This document shows, piece after piece, positions 29,847-43,001 of a DNA stretch of 64,000 bases. Under the pieces are notes generated by a model. It saw nothing but the letters and a program-made list of their open reading frames with translations. It was not told where the DNA came from and did not search any database. This DNA comes from Dallia pectoralis (Eukaryota; Chordata; Actinopteri; Esociformes; Umbridae). The number at the start of each line of letters is the position of its first letter. Position 1 is the first letter of the stretch. The translations under genes and the position numbers were made by a program. The DNA lies in assembly GCA_029465975.1 (NCBI GenBank), contig CM055739.1:11437513-11501512 (forward strand), in the 5' to 3' direction.

Positions 29847-31913
29847 TCATATAGAGAAATAGATGAAGAGGAAGACTCCCACAGAGCAGACTAGCACCAG
29901 GCCCAGGTTGAGGATGACTCTGGTTCTGGGGGCCTCTTGGAGCATCTCCTCCATTAGCCTCGCCTCCTCCTGGGCTGACCTGGGCCGAGCGTTGGTTGAT
30001 TCCTTAAACCCACAGAACCACTTCAGAACCGTCACACACCACCCTCCCCTCCCTCCCCCACAACAGACCATCAGGTGGCCGCCGTTTTGGTGGGGGGATG
30101 GAGAATCGCCACCCGACAGATCCTCCACCCCGTTGGCACTGTTATGAAGGTTTTGGGCCGGGTCTTTGTCCACGCAGCCGTTGCCATTGACACGGGTGCG
30201 AGTTTGGGAGTTCAACTGAATAATGTCTTCTCCCTCGGTGGCTGGGGTCGAGTTTCTTTGGCCGAGCCCCCAGTAGGTGGTGGTGCGGACCTGCTCTGTG
30301 CTGGGCGGAGGGGTTAGAAGGCTGACCACCACCGCCACCAGTCCCGAGATCCAGAACAACACAGCGGCCACGTACATGAAATGGACGTCCTTGACAAAAG
30401 ACGGCCTTTCGTCTGGCTCGTTGCAATGGGGCTCCCTGTAAACTAACGCCAGCACCAGCCTTGCGGCGCCCAACGCGAACCCCACCATGCTGCCCCAGAA
30501 TGCACCAGTCTCATTGCAACGTCGCCATAGGACACCTAACAGGAAAAGGGCTGCAATGGGCGGGGTCAGGTAGTCGGACACTTCCTGGATATAGTAGAAC
30601 ATTTGCCCTCCCTGCATCTCGATAATCACTGGAACCCAGGCGATGCTGATGACCACCATGAGCACCACGAACAGGCGCCCCACCACCATCAGCTCCCTCG
30701 ACGACGCCTGCTGGCGCGCCATTTTGTAAATGTCCAAGGTGAAGATGGTACTGGCGGAGTTAAAGATGGAGTCCAGGTCACTCATAAGCGCCGCGATCAT
30801 CACGGCCATCATTAAGCCGCGCAGACCGACCGGCATGACGGACATCACCAGACGGGGGTAGGCCACATTTGTACAGCCGGCCCGGGATCCACACACCTCC
30901 ATGCAATGTTCTGGGCTGATGCACGCCAGCTCATCTGCAAACAGCACGCGGGAGATCATCCCGGGAATGACGATGACGAACATCGGTAGGATCTTCAGGA
31001 AGCCGGCCATGAGCGTGGAGCCTTTTGCATGGGAGACGTTTCGTGCGGCTAGCACCCGCTGGACAATGACCTGGTCGGTACACCAGTACCAGATTGAGGC
31101 CGGTGTCTGGCCCATAAGGAAACCCGGCCAGGGAAGGTCATGGTCCCGTGGGCCCCTGAGGATGCGAAAAGAGTCAGGCTTAGGCTCCGCCTGGCAGGAT
31201 GGGACGTACGTGAAGTTGGAGAGGGCCAATATCGCCGTGATGTTCGGTCGGGCTTCCATGTACTTGGTCCGCAACCCCTCCAGGCCGCCGACTTTGGCCA
31301 GGCTTATGGCGGTCAGACAGAGTGCCCCGCCGATCATCAGGAACGCTTGGAGCGTGTCCGTGTAGATAACTGCGACCAGACCACCAGTTACGGTCAGCAG
31401 CGCAGTTATGCTGATGAGGAGGATGATGGACATATACAGGTTCCAGCCGAGGGACTCCTGGATGAAGAGCGCCCCGGAGTAGAGGTCCACAGAGAGCTTG
31501 GTGAAGATGTAGAGCAGCAGAGATAGAGCAGCATAGAAGACCTTGAGCCGCTGGACGCCAAAGCGCTTGGCCAGGTACTCGGGCATAGTGTAGACTCCAG
31601 AATGGATGTAGACAGGAATAAACAGCCAGCCCAGGAGCTGGAGGAGCAGAAGGGCATTCAACTCCCAAGCAGCAACTGCTAACCCGCTTGCAGCACCAGA
31701 TCCAGCAAGGCCAATAAAATGCTCGCTGCCGATGTTGCTGACAAACAGAGACGCGCCAATCATTGCCCAGTTCATTGAGCGGCTGGCCAGGAAGTAACCG
31801 CTCACTGTGCTCCGGTTGGATTTCCACATGGCAAAGAAGCCAATGGCAAGAACCAGGGCAAAATACAGTGCCACAACGACAATGTCTGCAGCTTCCATGC
31901 TGGTGGGAGCCAT
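29847..31913 (-). CDS. slc5a3: Sodium/myo-inositol cotransporter SMIT1, intact single coding exon, 688 aa
   Basis: Plasma-membrane Na+-coupled importer of myo-inositol, an osmolyte carrier of the SLC5 (SGLT) family. The whole protein is one uninterrupted frame, as in other vertebrates where the coding region is intronless. Recognisable blocks: FFAMWKSNRSTVSGYFL, SNIGSEHFIGLAGSGAASG, YTKLS-type IFTKLSVDLYSGALFIQES, TGGLVAVIYTDTLQA, WPGFLMGQTPASIWYWC, DQVIVQRVLAA, MAVMIAALMSDLDSIFNSAS, SSRELMVVGR, EVSDYLTPPIAALFLL and LLTPPPSTEQVRTTT. A large hydrophilic loop follows, then WFCGFK and a last membrane helix ending FLFIYFSI. An N-glycosylation site (NIT) sits near residue 225. It is about 30 residues shorter than human SMIT1 (718), mostly in the variable cytoplasmic loop. 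The start ATG lies shortly before TADI-like AADIVVVALYF. Confidence 0.97.
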   Translation of the reverse strand: MAPTSMEAADIVVVALYFALVLAIGFFAMWKSNRSTVSGYFLASRSMNWAMIGASLFVSNIGSEHFIGLAGSGAASGLAVAAWELNALLLLQLLGWLFIPVYIHSGVYTMPEYLAKRFGVQRLKVFYAALSLLLYIFTKLSVDLYSGALFIQESLGWNLYMSIILLISITALLTVTGGLVAVIYTDTLQAFLMIGGALCLTAISLAKVGGLEGLRTKYMEARPNITAILALSNFTYVPSCQAEPKPDSFRILRGPRDHDLPWPGFLMGQTPASIWYWCTDQVIVQRVLAARNVSHAKGSTLMAGFLKILPMFVIVIPGMISRVLFADELACISPEHCMEVCGSRAGCTNVAYPRLVMSVMPVGLRGLMMAVMIAALMSDLDSIFNSASTIFTLDIYKMARQQASSRELMVVGRLFVVLMVVISIAWVPVIIEMQGGQMFYYIQEVSDYLTPPIAALFLLGVLWRRCNETGAFWGSMVGFALGAARLVLALVYREPHCNEPDERPSFVKDVHFMYVAAVLFWISGLVAVVVSLLTPPPSTEQVRTTTYWGLGQRNSTPATEGEDIIQLNSQTRTRVNGNGCVDKDPAQNLHNSANGVEDLSGGDSPSPHQNGGHLMVCCGGGRGGWCVTVLKWFCGFKESTNARPRSAQEEARLMEEMLQEAPRTRVILNLGLVLVCSVGVFLFIYFSI

Positions 31914-32088
31914 CTGGAATAATTCCCAAGACTACGTGATGTAGGTGATATTTTGCACCGGTCTTCTTTCAGTGCAAACTCTAGTCTTTTGCTCGGATGC
32001 TGCTTCAGAGTCAGAAACTAGATCCGACTTCTAGTTCAGTTCATCAAGCCACTCTTTGGATTGATAGGAAACATTACGTACGAACAAT
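31914..32088 (-). other. Candidate slc5a3 5' UTR part of the coding exon with 3' splice site
   Basis: On the minus strand CTCTTTTGCAG ends at 32089, a good 3' splice site 175 bp upstream of the ATG. Vertebrate SLC5A3 has a non-coding leader exon spliced onto the intronless coding exon, so the site is placed where it is expected. The leader exon itself was not identified. Confidence 0.4.
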
Positions 32089-32126
32089 CTGCAAAAGAGC
32101 AAACACACAACAAAACCAGATAAATG

Positions 32127-32137
32127 TGGAAAAAAAC
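32127..32137. promoter_or_regulatory. Possible tonicity-responsive element near slc5a3
   Basis: TGGAAAAAAAC fits the published TonE/ORE consensus (NGGAAAWDHMC) bound by NFAT5, which controls SLC5A3 in mammals. The motif is short and A-rich, so a chance match is quite possible. Confidence 0.25.
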
Positions 32138-35100
32138 AAACACAAACAGCTAGACTTACCCTACATCTGGTAGATCTGCCATGAAGGCAGACATACAGGC
32201 AGTATGCTCTGAGAGGACAATTGACAATGGTTAGTCCTTGTCCGTACCCTCTCCACCTAGTTAATCACTAACAAGAACATATTCCTTATAGGCAGATCTG
32301 CCCCAAGGTACATTTGTACAAGTATGACTCCCAACTCCACTGATTCCCAATGCATGCTCTAGTGCTTTAGAACTGCCATCTTTATAACTTTGTAAGTAGC
32401 TTTTGGATTTCCTCGTAACAGAGAAATGTACATGTTTCTTATTTTCAGGTTAGACTTGATTTAAGTCAAACAGTTCCAGAGGGAGTAGTGTGTAAATCTG
32501 GGAATTTATGGAGCCCAAATGTGTGCCCCTTCTTCCATAACAACCCTAATCTGTGTGATGCTAATACAATGATGCAGTGTGACAGTCAAAGCCCTACAGT
32601 GCAATGGATGTGACTGTTACTCAATGTTACACAGCATTGCAGAGCTGTGTATTTAACTATGTATGAAATTGATTTGAAGAATGACCGCAAACACAATGTT
32701 ATGTTGGCTAAGGCTAAGGATAATCTTTCATACGTTATTCATACATTATTAATACACTATTAATAACGAAACATGATGGCCATGTTTCTCTAACAATAGA
32801 GCAACCTAATACAAGATTGTTGTGCCCTAAGGTTTCCTAAACAGTGGAACTTCATGGGAACGTTATAAGAACTTCATGGGAACTTCATGGGAACTTCAGT
32901 GTGCCATGAAAACTGACAGTAACTAGACTAACATGTTAACAAGTTTTACTTTGAACTCAATGGTTTTAAAACCTGAACCAAGTGAACAAATCACTCTCCA
33001 GGTCATGACAATGATTGGTCAGTTGGAGTAGTCTCAGTACACCACCCCTTCTACTGAAGTATTCAGACAGACTAAGACTTGTCAATGTTTTAGTGAAGTG
33101 GGTCTTCATGTGTATGCTGCCTGCCTGACCTGGGATAACTAGAAATCCCAGTTATGGTTCAAATACTACAGGACTGTTGACGACCAAAGCACGCATTAAG
33201 GCAGTTGTTTCGACATAGCCTGGAGTCTTAAAATTATTAAACAAGTTTATTGTAATGAAAAACTACCGATGGAGCTCACTTTTTGTTAGAAATCACACAA
33301 AGTGATGTCATATACAGACGTACTTAAAAGCATCCCTAACAGAACATGTACTTAGAAACATGGTTGACTTCGTTTTGGTGAGGATAATGTGACTTCATCA
33401 CAAGCACACTGCACATTGTAATAAGGTGAGAAACTAAGGTTCCAAACTAATTGAACCGCTTAAATATATACATTCATCAGGAAATACATTGTATACTATA
33501 AGTCTGTCCTACACTCCGTTCTCTGTGAGCCAAAAGCCCAAACGTGAGCGCTGAGCCGTATGTTGTGCCAGGGACCAGCAAATTGTTGCCTGGATCCTCC
33601 GGGAGTCGCTTTGGTAAAAAGTGACTTTAATAAGGCATTTCTCTATGATATTCGTTACTCTAATACACTTGTGTTTGATGGAGTATTGTGGGTTTCTAAA
33701 CCTGATAAACTAAATAGATTTACGTTACAATAACACAGAGCAATGTGCTTACATAGATTTTACATAGAAAATGTTGAAAATCATCTTAATACATCTGATT
33801 AAGAGCAAATATTAACCGGACTGATTACGGCCAACAATTTGAAGTGTGTGAAATGTATCCGATCAGTACCGGAAAGGTCATTAAAACATCTGACGTGATA
33901 ATTAAAGCAAATTATGTATTATGTATTATGCATTGTGTAAAGAGAATACATACATTGCATTCAATTCCAATAGATCACTAAGCCTAATCAAAGAACAGTG
34001 GTTATCAGAGAATAACGCACATAATGAGAGTTGTATAAACTAAACTTCATTGCAGGACAAGAAAGTACAAAAATGTACTCAGGGACTACTCTAAATTACT
34101 TCAATGTAAATCCAAATGGTAGGAATTTTTTTTAATACCGTGTATGGCACAGATCAGCAGGCATACCTAAAGCCAACTACTGCTACAGGTCTACAGGTTT
34201 GTATTTGAGAAAGGATGGTCAAGGACAGGGCAACTCAGTCCTAGTACAACCCTAGCACTAGTCTGTGAGGCAATTACAACTGGAAATAGGTGGAGCTAAG
34301 TGTTGTAGTTTTCATTCATAATGACATGGACAGTTCGAGCATGAGTTTGTACTATTTCCTGTGTTTGCCATGTGCTTGACCATTAATGTAATGTAGTATT
34401 TGCTATGCAATAGATTCCTATCTGTTCATATATTGTTTATGTGTTTCTACAACTATATCCTAAAACATTGGTCATAGGTTATCCAACTCTCAGCTTGTTC
34501 TAACCAACACAACCATTGAGTTTCCTCACAACCTCAGATTTACTTTAATTCCTTGGGTCACTTCATATAACATGGACACCTGTTCTGTAACCAGACCTCA
34601 TAGATGCGCCCTCCTTTATTTAGTTGTTTTCTAGACTTACGTGTAATTTAAGCAATCGTGGTTTTACAGTAAGAAGTAAGTATTAATGGAAACAAGCCAA
34701 CTTAGACCAACTTAAAACAAATTGAAATCGAGCCAGATCCGCATAGGTTCCTGAACCGCAGAGATGCACTGACACAGAACCATGTTTTAAAACTGTACTG
34801 GAGTCTGCATGCCACTTTCCAACTCGGGACACATCTGTTTTACATTTTCTACAGTACGACCCCATGCATTAATTAATTATGCACTTACCGTTTCCCGCCT
34901 TTAACTTTACGGTTAACCTCGTCATTATAGTTCTCGCAGCCTCAACCTCGCACTTTATTACGGCCAACTTGCGCCAAGTAGGCGAGGTCAACACTTGTCA
35001 CAGGTTACATTCCAGACAAGCACACCGTTTGACACAGTCGTTCCCCGTTTCATTGTGTCGAACACGCCCTGCCACCTTTGACTATGACGTATGCAGCCCA

Positions 35101-36077
35101 CCTCTAGGCAAACAAGTTGAACATAAGTGGATACAATGTTAATTGAACACAACATTAAATGAAATGTTTACCTGTAAGAGAAATATCGCCTCAGGATTTT
35201 GTGTGTATTTTTCACAATATATTTTTATATTAACTTTAATTAAAAACAATATAGGCCTATAACATTTTGGATATTTTGTAAGCAATGTAGCCCATACAAA
35301 TCTGTCTAGAATTGATATGTAGACACCGAGGCACAGCAGGTGGACACAACATTGGCCAAGTAACTATGTGGTAAAACAGCTTACAATGCTTTATTTAATA
35401 TCCTATAAACATGGGCACATATGCACAGATAAAGTAGCCATTGTCTCTGAGTCTGGAATAACAGCGTTTTATTAGTAGATTTATCTGTCATAGCATAACT
35501 AACCATTACACATTACTTTCTGAAACATTCAAACTCATTAATAATTTAAAATTTGCACACATCTCTCAAAGGGTTTTCCTGCACTATATAGAGATCAGTG
35601 ATGGGGACTCTTTCCTACATAACACAATTAAAAGGCTCTAATGACCACAATGTCCAAATAGGGTTCCTTGTTGGTTTGCCTTAATAATAGTTCAACACAC
35701 ACAGACACACACACACTTCTCCTGCTGGTGTTTTGTCCCTCAGCTATGAAGCCACAGCCACACTTAATAAAATAACACACGTTATTTTAAATGCTTTTAG
35801 TGGAACTGGGCACCTTAAACAGAGGGTCAATGTAAAACTAACTACTACTGCTTCCCTGTACACATTAACAGTATACTGCAGTTTGTACTATCATTATGAG
35901 TAGTTAAATGACCTGTAATAACACAGGAAAAGATGAAATCCTTCAAAACTAGCCAACACCTTGAAACCATTCGAAATGAGGAAACCACTTTTCTTTGCCA
36001 TTTTGTTGTGAATCTGCCCCCTGCCCGCATCACATCCGGGTGCATCTTTATCTGGATGGAGGGCACCACCTGAAAGA

Positions 36078-36195
36078 CTGATGGAGGAGATGCTGGGGTT
36101 GCAGAAGGTGCCATTGGATGGAGTAGATGCTGGGGTTGCAGAAGGTGCCTGTTGATGGAGGAGATGCTGGGGTTGCAGAAGGTGCCATCTGAAGG
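36078..36195. repeat. 37-bp tandem repeat, 3 copies
   Basis: GATGCTGGGGTTGCAGAAGG occurs at 36089, 36126 and 36163 with spacing 37 bp. The minus-strand ORF across it (35845-36222) is a by-product. Confidence 0.9.
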
Positions 36196-38118
36196 AGGAG
36201 CCACATTATATGCAGGAGCCACATTACTGTACCATCAAACAGTTGGGTGTTTGTGTAGACATGCTATAATGCCGGAGTATTTGGGTGCTGTGAGTGCAGT
36301 AGAGCAACTTAATATTATCATGCCTACCTTTTATGGAGACCGTTGTCTATTCCTACTTCATCAGCCAGGCCTGGTGCCACAGGGGGGCTTATAGTGGCTC
36401 AGCCCCCTCAGTTGTAGCCTTCTGTTCTTCAACCTAACCAAGTCCTCCCATGTCCCCCCGATCCACACCCTCTACTGCCTCTGTTGTCTCTCCATGGTAC
36501 TTGCCTTCAATGCAACTGTAGAGCTGACCACCAGGAAATGCGGTTATCCTACCTCCATCACAAGCTCCTCTTTCAGCCGCCTCCAGGTATATCTTTGGAG
36601 GAAAACCCCCTCTCATCTCCCAATCTAAACTCACCCTTAGCCCTGAGACCATAGCGAGGAAACCTGTTTCCTTTTGGATGCCAAGACGGGCGAGGGCAGC
36701 GTCCCTGCGTATCATTCGGAAACGTCTGCAAGTCACACTAGACCAGAGCCTCTGTGGGTGAAGGTACATTCAAATCGACGTTTGGTGTAGGGTCTCCGTT
36801 TGGACCTTAGGTGGCAATGTAACATTTGTAACTGTGTAAAGACAGCAGTCAAGACAGCAGTCAAACCGTCTCCGTATGTACTTCATAACACCTATGAAAT
36901 GAGAGCACTTCGAATGGAGCAGACAGGAAGTGCAGACCACAAACAGGATGACTGTTTTAACTTGTAACACGGTTATTCGGATAGAGCTGAATGTTTGTGG
37001 ACTAGATAGACATCTGACTTTAAGACGAGCAGGTGTAAAGTGTCTCAATCTGCACTTTTCTTCGATCAAATTACAAGATCTCTGCGCTCTAGTAAATCTC
37101 TAGCCCTGACCACATATTCTGTAGATGTTAATTTCAAGGCTATTGCCAATGTAACAGCACACAAAATAGTCTCAAGACTTAATATCTATAATATACTACA
37201 ATAGTACGCCATAACAGCTACAGATTACATTTTCGTCACACTCTGACTGGTACAAAGAAAGGTAAACACAGAAGTACCCGTCGTAACCACGGAGATACAC
37301 ATGTTTACATTCTACCCCGACCTTTGCTCTCGGCGACACTGAGAAAACCCAGGAGGCCTATGGGAAAAGACAAGGAAGAGAAAAAAAAGATAGAACAGAC
37401 CCAGAAGTAGATTTAACATACAATGTATTGACATAGTATATATGAGGACCCATAGAGGAACAGACAAAGCCTTTTGAAATGAATGAATCCAGTCCAAAAA
37501 GATTATCCTTCATATACTATAAATGTAGCTGTACTTCTAGCCATCACTATGTGACAACTGCCATTGTAAAAAAGGGCTTTATAAAATATTATTGATTTTT
37601 GCACTCAAATAAAGAGTCCGAAACCCTCACATCATAATACTAACATCCTAAAATAATAGACAATAAAAGTCTATTCTGTAGGATTGTTCAGGATATACAA
37701 GCAATTAATTAAAGGGATGAAAACGAGTCCTTAATTCTTAAAAGACAGACTTATAAAAATGTAAGGGAATCAGGGAACGTTCATTCATGGAGACTGAAGG
37801 GCGTCTCCTTGTCTGGAGAAACCTGATCCATTCACTGAACAAACCGTCGAAATTCTCAGACTCAGCAGTTTCAAGAGTGAGCCAGGGAGACGGCAAGAGA
37901 GAAAACGAGAATATGTGGACAGAGATGTATATGAACCATTGGACAACTAGAGGCGCTGTGACCAGAAAGGCGGGTGTGACAGACCATTGTGTCTGGAGAG
38001 AAAACGTTAGAGACAACCAGGTACGGAGACAGAGACAGTGAGACGCTGCTATGATCAGAGACAGGAATTGTGCTGTTAAATCGAACGACAACTAGATCCA
38101 TTGACCAGGTCAGAGCGC

Positions 38119-38151
38119 TTTATATATTTAGTTTCAGGCTTGTGATTGGCT
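38119..38151 (-). promoter_or_regulatory. CCAAT + TATA-like promoter signature on minus strand
   Basis: Read on the minus strand, AGCCAATCA (38151-38143) is followed about 16 bases later by TATATAAA (38126-38119). The arrangement and strand would suit a leader exon of slc5a3 about 6 kb upstream of its coding exon, but nothing links the two directly. Confidence 0.25.
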
Positions 38152-41000
38152 GTTTGTCAATTTCGGTTAACAAGCCAGCATACCTAATGAAGTAACGTAT
38201 ACGCCCCCAATGGAAGTCCTTCTACGTTAGGTCAATAAACAGCAACCATAAGATTGCAGGACTAAATTATTAAGAGCGTATTCCTGGTACGCATCCATAT
38301 AACATATCGCTTTCATCACCCAGTGTTTGAAGACTGATATACAGGGGAGTGGAAGTGAACGCCACTTTAGTCCATTTAGACGAGGCCTTTAGACTGTCGT
38401 CGTGTCACGTCCTGTCCAATCTGTAGTTATGGGAAATGCATCTTGAATCGATCCACCACAAGCCACAGCGAGAACTCCTTAGAGAAGCTTGCAGAACTAA
38501 ACTGAAAGTAGATGTAGACGCAAACTTTCACGAACAAATCTTACAAGTGTATGGTCGACATTGACCCACCCACGTTTAGACATTATTGACCTAAAAAGCC
38601 GAGCGCAACACAATACACAGCTGTTTATCTGGTGCCTGTTGGATCACGCCGTTGCCTCTAATGATAACTGTGCCTTGTGTTCTGACAGAAACACCGTTTA
38701 GCCTACTAAATCAGCTGACAACATGCCACGCGCGTCTCCACCAGGCAATGTTTGCCGACGTTTGCTGGAATAAAAGAAAACTGACCACAGTTTTTCTTTG
38801 TTCCCTCATCCTGAAAATAGGCTAACAGTACGAAAAGGGGAAATCTCATTTAAAGACAACCCATTGGCACGGGGAAGAGACGAGAACGTTCTGTGTAATA
38901 GCACATCAGCGCTATTGTTCACGTTGTGCCGTGAGAGAAAACGTTTTCAAAGCTACTTCCCTGCAAACCCCTGTGTTCTGCTTTCATACGCTATCTGGGG
39001 CCCTGGAACACCAGGTGCTTATCGTACTACAGACATAATAAAAGTAGAAATGACATTACGACGCGGAACATGCCCCGAATGCCTGTCATATAATCTAGAC
39101 CTGTGTGAGTTTTTTGGAGATCCACCCGAAACACGCAGGGCAGGAATCAACAACTGCCCCGGAACGCTTTCAGCGCTAGAATGTGGTTTTTTGGCACTTT
39201 CCGACGTGAAGCATGAAAAAAAAATCACCCGGAAACTCGGAAACTATTCCCAAGCTTGATGGATCTGATGTAGTTGACTTTGTACCTTTCTGTTTCTGAT
39301 GACACAGTGCCTCACTCTTAGGGTTCATGTGTAGTGCTGCCATCCACCTGTCAACCATCTCCTCATGACAAACAGCATCCCGTAGCTGAACCAATGGGCT
39401 TCATGTACCAAGGTCTAGCAGACACAATGCTAGTGGGTCCCTGACAATGCAGGGGACCTGACCTAAATAGCCCTGGGAGGGCCAACAGGCGTAACAATAG
39501 ACCATCGAAATAGGCCGATTGAAAGCTAATAAATTCAGCTATGTGTTGGGAGTGCCTCTGGGTCCCTGTCCCCCGTTTGTTATTGTCTGTAAGTACCCTT
39601 GTGACGACACACACCATTTTTAATCAAATCAAATGAGACACAAAAAGAACATGGCAACACTAGCCACTCAGTAAAAGACGGTTTGCCGTGCTGCCCGTTG
39701 ACGAACAAACAGGCGATGTTGGCCGAACGGTTCGGATACGTACGTCTTTTCACTAAAGGTTAAAGGTCGGGACCACTTAGTGATCACATCAGCATCCAGG
39801 ACAGTACTTTAGTTCCTCTAGAATGATGACCCACATCGGTGGACGGAGTAACTAAAGGAAGCCTCGTTGTAGCTTCCTTCAGGCTGTGAGCGTCCATAGA
39901 GCATAACGAATTGATTATGACAGCTGTGTAAATGATCGGAAACTTTAGCATTTGGAGCACATCGCCGTCCACAGAGACAGAGGTGAACTTAGCTACACTT
40001 TACAAGATCGAAGCCATCTGTGACATCGCGGACGGTGGAGAAGCGATGTCAAACGGGCGTCCTTGAGTGCTTTTGCTCATGTTGCACGGCTGGGCCTACA
40101 TGTGGTTTTACTACATTTTGTAGCACACCGCTTGTAACGCTTTATCACTAAACTCAAACTGATATCGAATTGGAGTTGACATTTACGGGTTCATTTCACT
40201 GCTTCCATTTCGCTGAGCCTCAAACCAACCCCCACAGTGAGATGATGATCTGTATATCCTGTATGCAATGACAGGGTGTTACACTGATAAAGGTTGGATG
40301 GTGGTTAGAGGTTCGATATAGTTGGGGGGTGGCATGTAGGCATGTTACTAAATCTTTCCCCTTCCCCCACAACCCCCAACCTACACACCATTATCGTAAA
40401 AAAAGATACATTGATGTTGTTGCCACATTCCAGGGGAGGCGGCCCTTCCCCCTGTCGCCGCCCACTCCTCCTCCTCTACAGTTTAATGTTGTCAGGAGGA
40501 GTTGACGTCACAGAGCACCGTGTTTGCAGCTTTCTTTTTCCTGTGCCCCTCATGCAGTTGCCTCAGGCTTCTGATTGGCCAGAATCAACACCACACTGGA
40601 ATTCTTCTCCTGTGAACGCTTGAAGCAGCAGAGTTTGGCTGCATATCACAGGATGCTGACAGTCTTAGATCTGCAGGAGTGGCTATACGTCTATCCTGTG
40701 GGCTATGAATGAATGACAAGGTCAGACGTGAGACGCCGTCAGGATCTTGAGTGGTCGTGAGCGGTTGTCGTAATCGATCTGTCCCAACCATTAGATTCCA
40801 GAGATAAAACAGTATGAAATATAGAACTGCTATCAGGCCAGAGGACAGTCATATAATCCGGGGGAAATGGGTGATGCGTCAATAAAATCTGGGTATGTTA
40901 TTGGACGGGAAATACAATAAAGATGTACAAAAACTGCAGCAGAAACACAGAGGACGGTAACAGAGAATGTGTTACAGGAAGTGTGAAGAACAAACTCACT

Positions 41001-43001
41001 GGAGACTGGAGGCTGAGTGAGTGAGTTCTAAACATAAAACTCATCTGCATTTCTAATTGAGAGAGGAGAGAAGAAGAAGAGATCGGACAGAAGATGTTCC
41101 CTGAAGGACAGGAAATGGAGGGTGAGCACAACAAACCAGCTTCAGTCGCGGAACTGTTATAAAACATTTATTCTGGCAGAAATATTAGACGTTTTTTTTC
41201 TCAGGGACAGGAAGTGTAGGCGGATCGTTAAAAAAAACCTGACTGATCGTAACCCAAAGAAACATTGGCACATCATTTACAATATTCATGTCAGATAAAA
41301 AAGAATCCGATCGGGCTTGGGAGTCATTCGTGGGTTACCAAAAGACATAAAAACCTATGTAAAAACACTGTCCATTGTCACGATATATTTACTAAAAAAT
41401 AAACGACAAATAAAGAATCGGGATTAAGGAAACTCGCAGTGTTCAGTGCTGCCGGTGTGACTCTCGAAACGCCTTCGGCGGTTCCCAGCCCAGACCTGAC
41501 GTGTACTGGTTAGGAATATCGGCATCCACAGCGTGTCAAACCCAGGAGGAAAACCTGCTACTTTGAGGAAAACTAAATAAGGATCTGGATGAAGAAAAAA
41601 AAAAAGCACGAGGCCATATGAGAAACACTACAAGATAGATATCTCCTTCCTTGAGATAATGCGTTTGTCATACTGACGTCAGGAGGCTGTAAACCAAATC
41701 GTTCAGCAACCCAATCATGTGATATTATAGCTCAAGGATTAAAACACGGATGAAGTATTTTATCAGGGCCCTGGTTTATTGATTGGCATATAGCTGCTCC
41801 TCTCCAACGAGTGGGCCGCTAGTGAGATGAACCAGGCCAGTTCCCAGAGCCAAACCCTACGTTGGTACTTGGCCAGAGAGAGCACACAGCTGGTGCCTCT
41901 CAAAATGGGCATCCGCACATGGCATCTCCGGCACGGGCACGGACCTGCTGTGGGAGCCGTGGTAAAAGCAGACACAGTACGACTGTCTAACGATAACCTC
42001 CGGAGATGTTAGCTCGATACTGCTTTCAGGAATGGGTCCATCGAAATGTAGGCGTTCTACGGAAGTTTCGGGAGAGTTCCTCGACTTGTCCAATATATCT
42101 CCACTGATGTGAATACCAGCAGGCTTCGTTTATTACATTTTTTTGCCTGCCTGGAAGAACGTCTTTTTTTCGATCAGTGTAGACGACAGATAGGAAGACC
42201 GCGTGAAGGACTTCTTCTTCAGTATTGTCTCAACCGAAATGTATACGATACTACTTGCGTGTATAAATGACTCTCGCCAAGCTGACGTTTCAGTCAACGC
42301 AACTCATCTCAGTCACAACCAAAATAATACTCTCTGTGTCTCTAACCCTGGTCCGTGTCCTGACACACTTTAGCCCTTGCCTAACATTACACCATAACCC
42401 GAGTCATTCACAGTGGGGGTAGCACCAGAGCCAGTGTAGCAGGGGCAGATGGGAACGCAGGTGAGGTTTGGGTCCATAGTCTTTCTGTTGACTGGAGAGT
42501 CTCTGGTGTCATCGTCAAACGGCGCCAAACCAGGATGACGTTACAGGACAAAATGTTAAAAAGTGTCTCTTTTCCAGCATCAGGTGTGTCACCAACAGTG
42601 TGTACACACACACACACACACACACACCTATATTTAAAGCTTTAAAAACAGTGTTGTTTAAAAAACGAGTGTTGAGGACAGATGTTGAGAAAGTCCATTC
42701 TAAGGAAGGTATTCTCCAAGGTTTTTTAGTGCAATATCTCACATCAATACGTTCACACAGGCAGACTAGATAACCTGAACACTTAATCAGTTCAGTGGTC
42801 TTTTCATCTACAGTACATATCCTATCCCCCCCCCCAAATGCTCGTCCACTGGTGCAATTCAAAAGTTCCACGCCGCACACCCGGACGACGTGATTGGTCT
42901 AGCGGCCGTCGTTGCCACGGTAACAGGCCCGGCACACGGCCACACGCGCTCTCTGCCCGTTACCCGGAGAGGCTGTGGTCGCTCCACCGCGCCTGTGCTA
43001 G
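41001..43001 (-). other. Probable ptgfrn 3' UTR
   Basis: DNA downstream of the ptgfrn stop (minus strand), non-coding. It has minus-strand AATAAA candidates at about 42125-42130, 41765-41770 and 41166-41171. A short CA run lies at 42603-42628. PTGFRN has a long 3' UTR in mammals; its end here is not determined. Confidence 0.35.

Larger units (their letters stand above)
32138..41000. other. Gene-poor interval between slc5a3 and ptgfrn
   Basis: About 9 kb with no recognisable protein-coding exon. Longest ORFs (36434-36769 minus, 38798-39259 plus, 37738-38091 minus) resemble nothing I know and lack splice context. It contains a 37-bp triple repeat (36078-36195), short direct repeats of AACTTCATGGG near 32849-32896, and a CCAAT/TATA-like stretch at 38119-38151. 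It could hold the slc5a3 leader exon and regulatory DNA. Confidence 0.5.

Noticed and set aside
36434..36769. 111-codon minus-strand ORF, considered as a transposon or gene fragment
   Set aside because: I could not match it to any known protein family and saw no terminal repeats around it.
38798..39259. 153-codon plus-strand ORF
   Set aside because: No recognisable similarity, mixed composition, no splice context or conserved motif; length compatible with chance.
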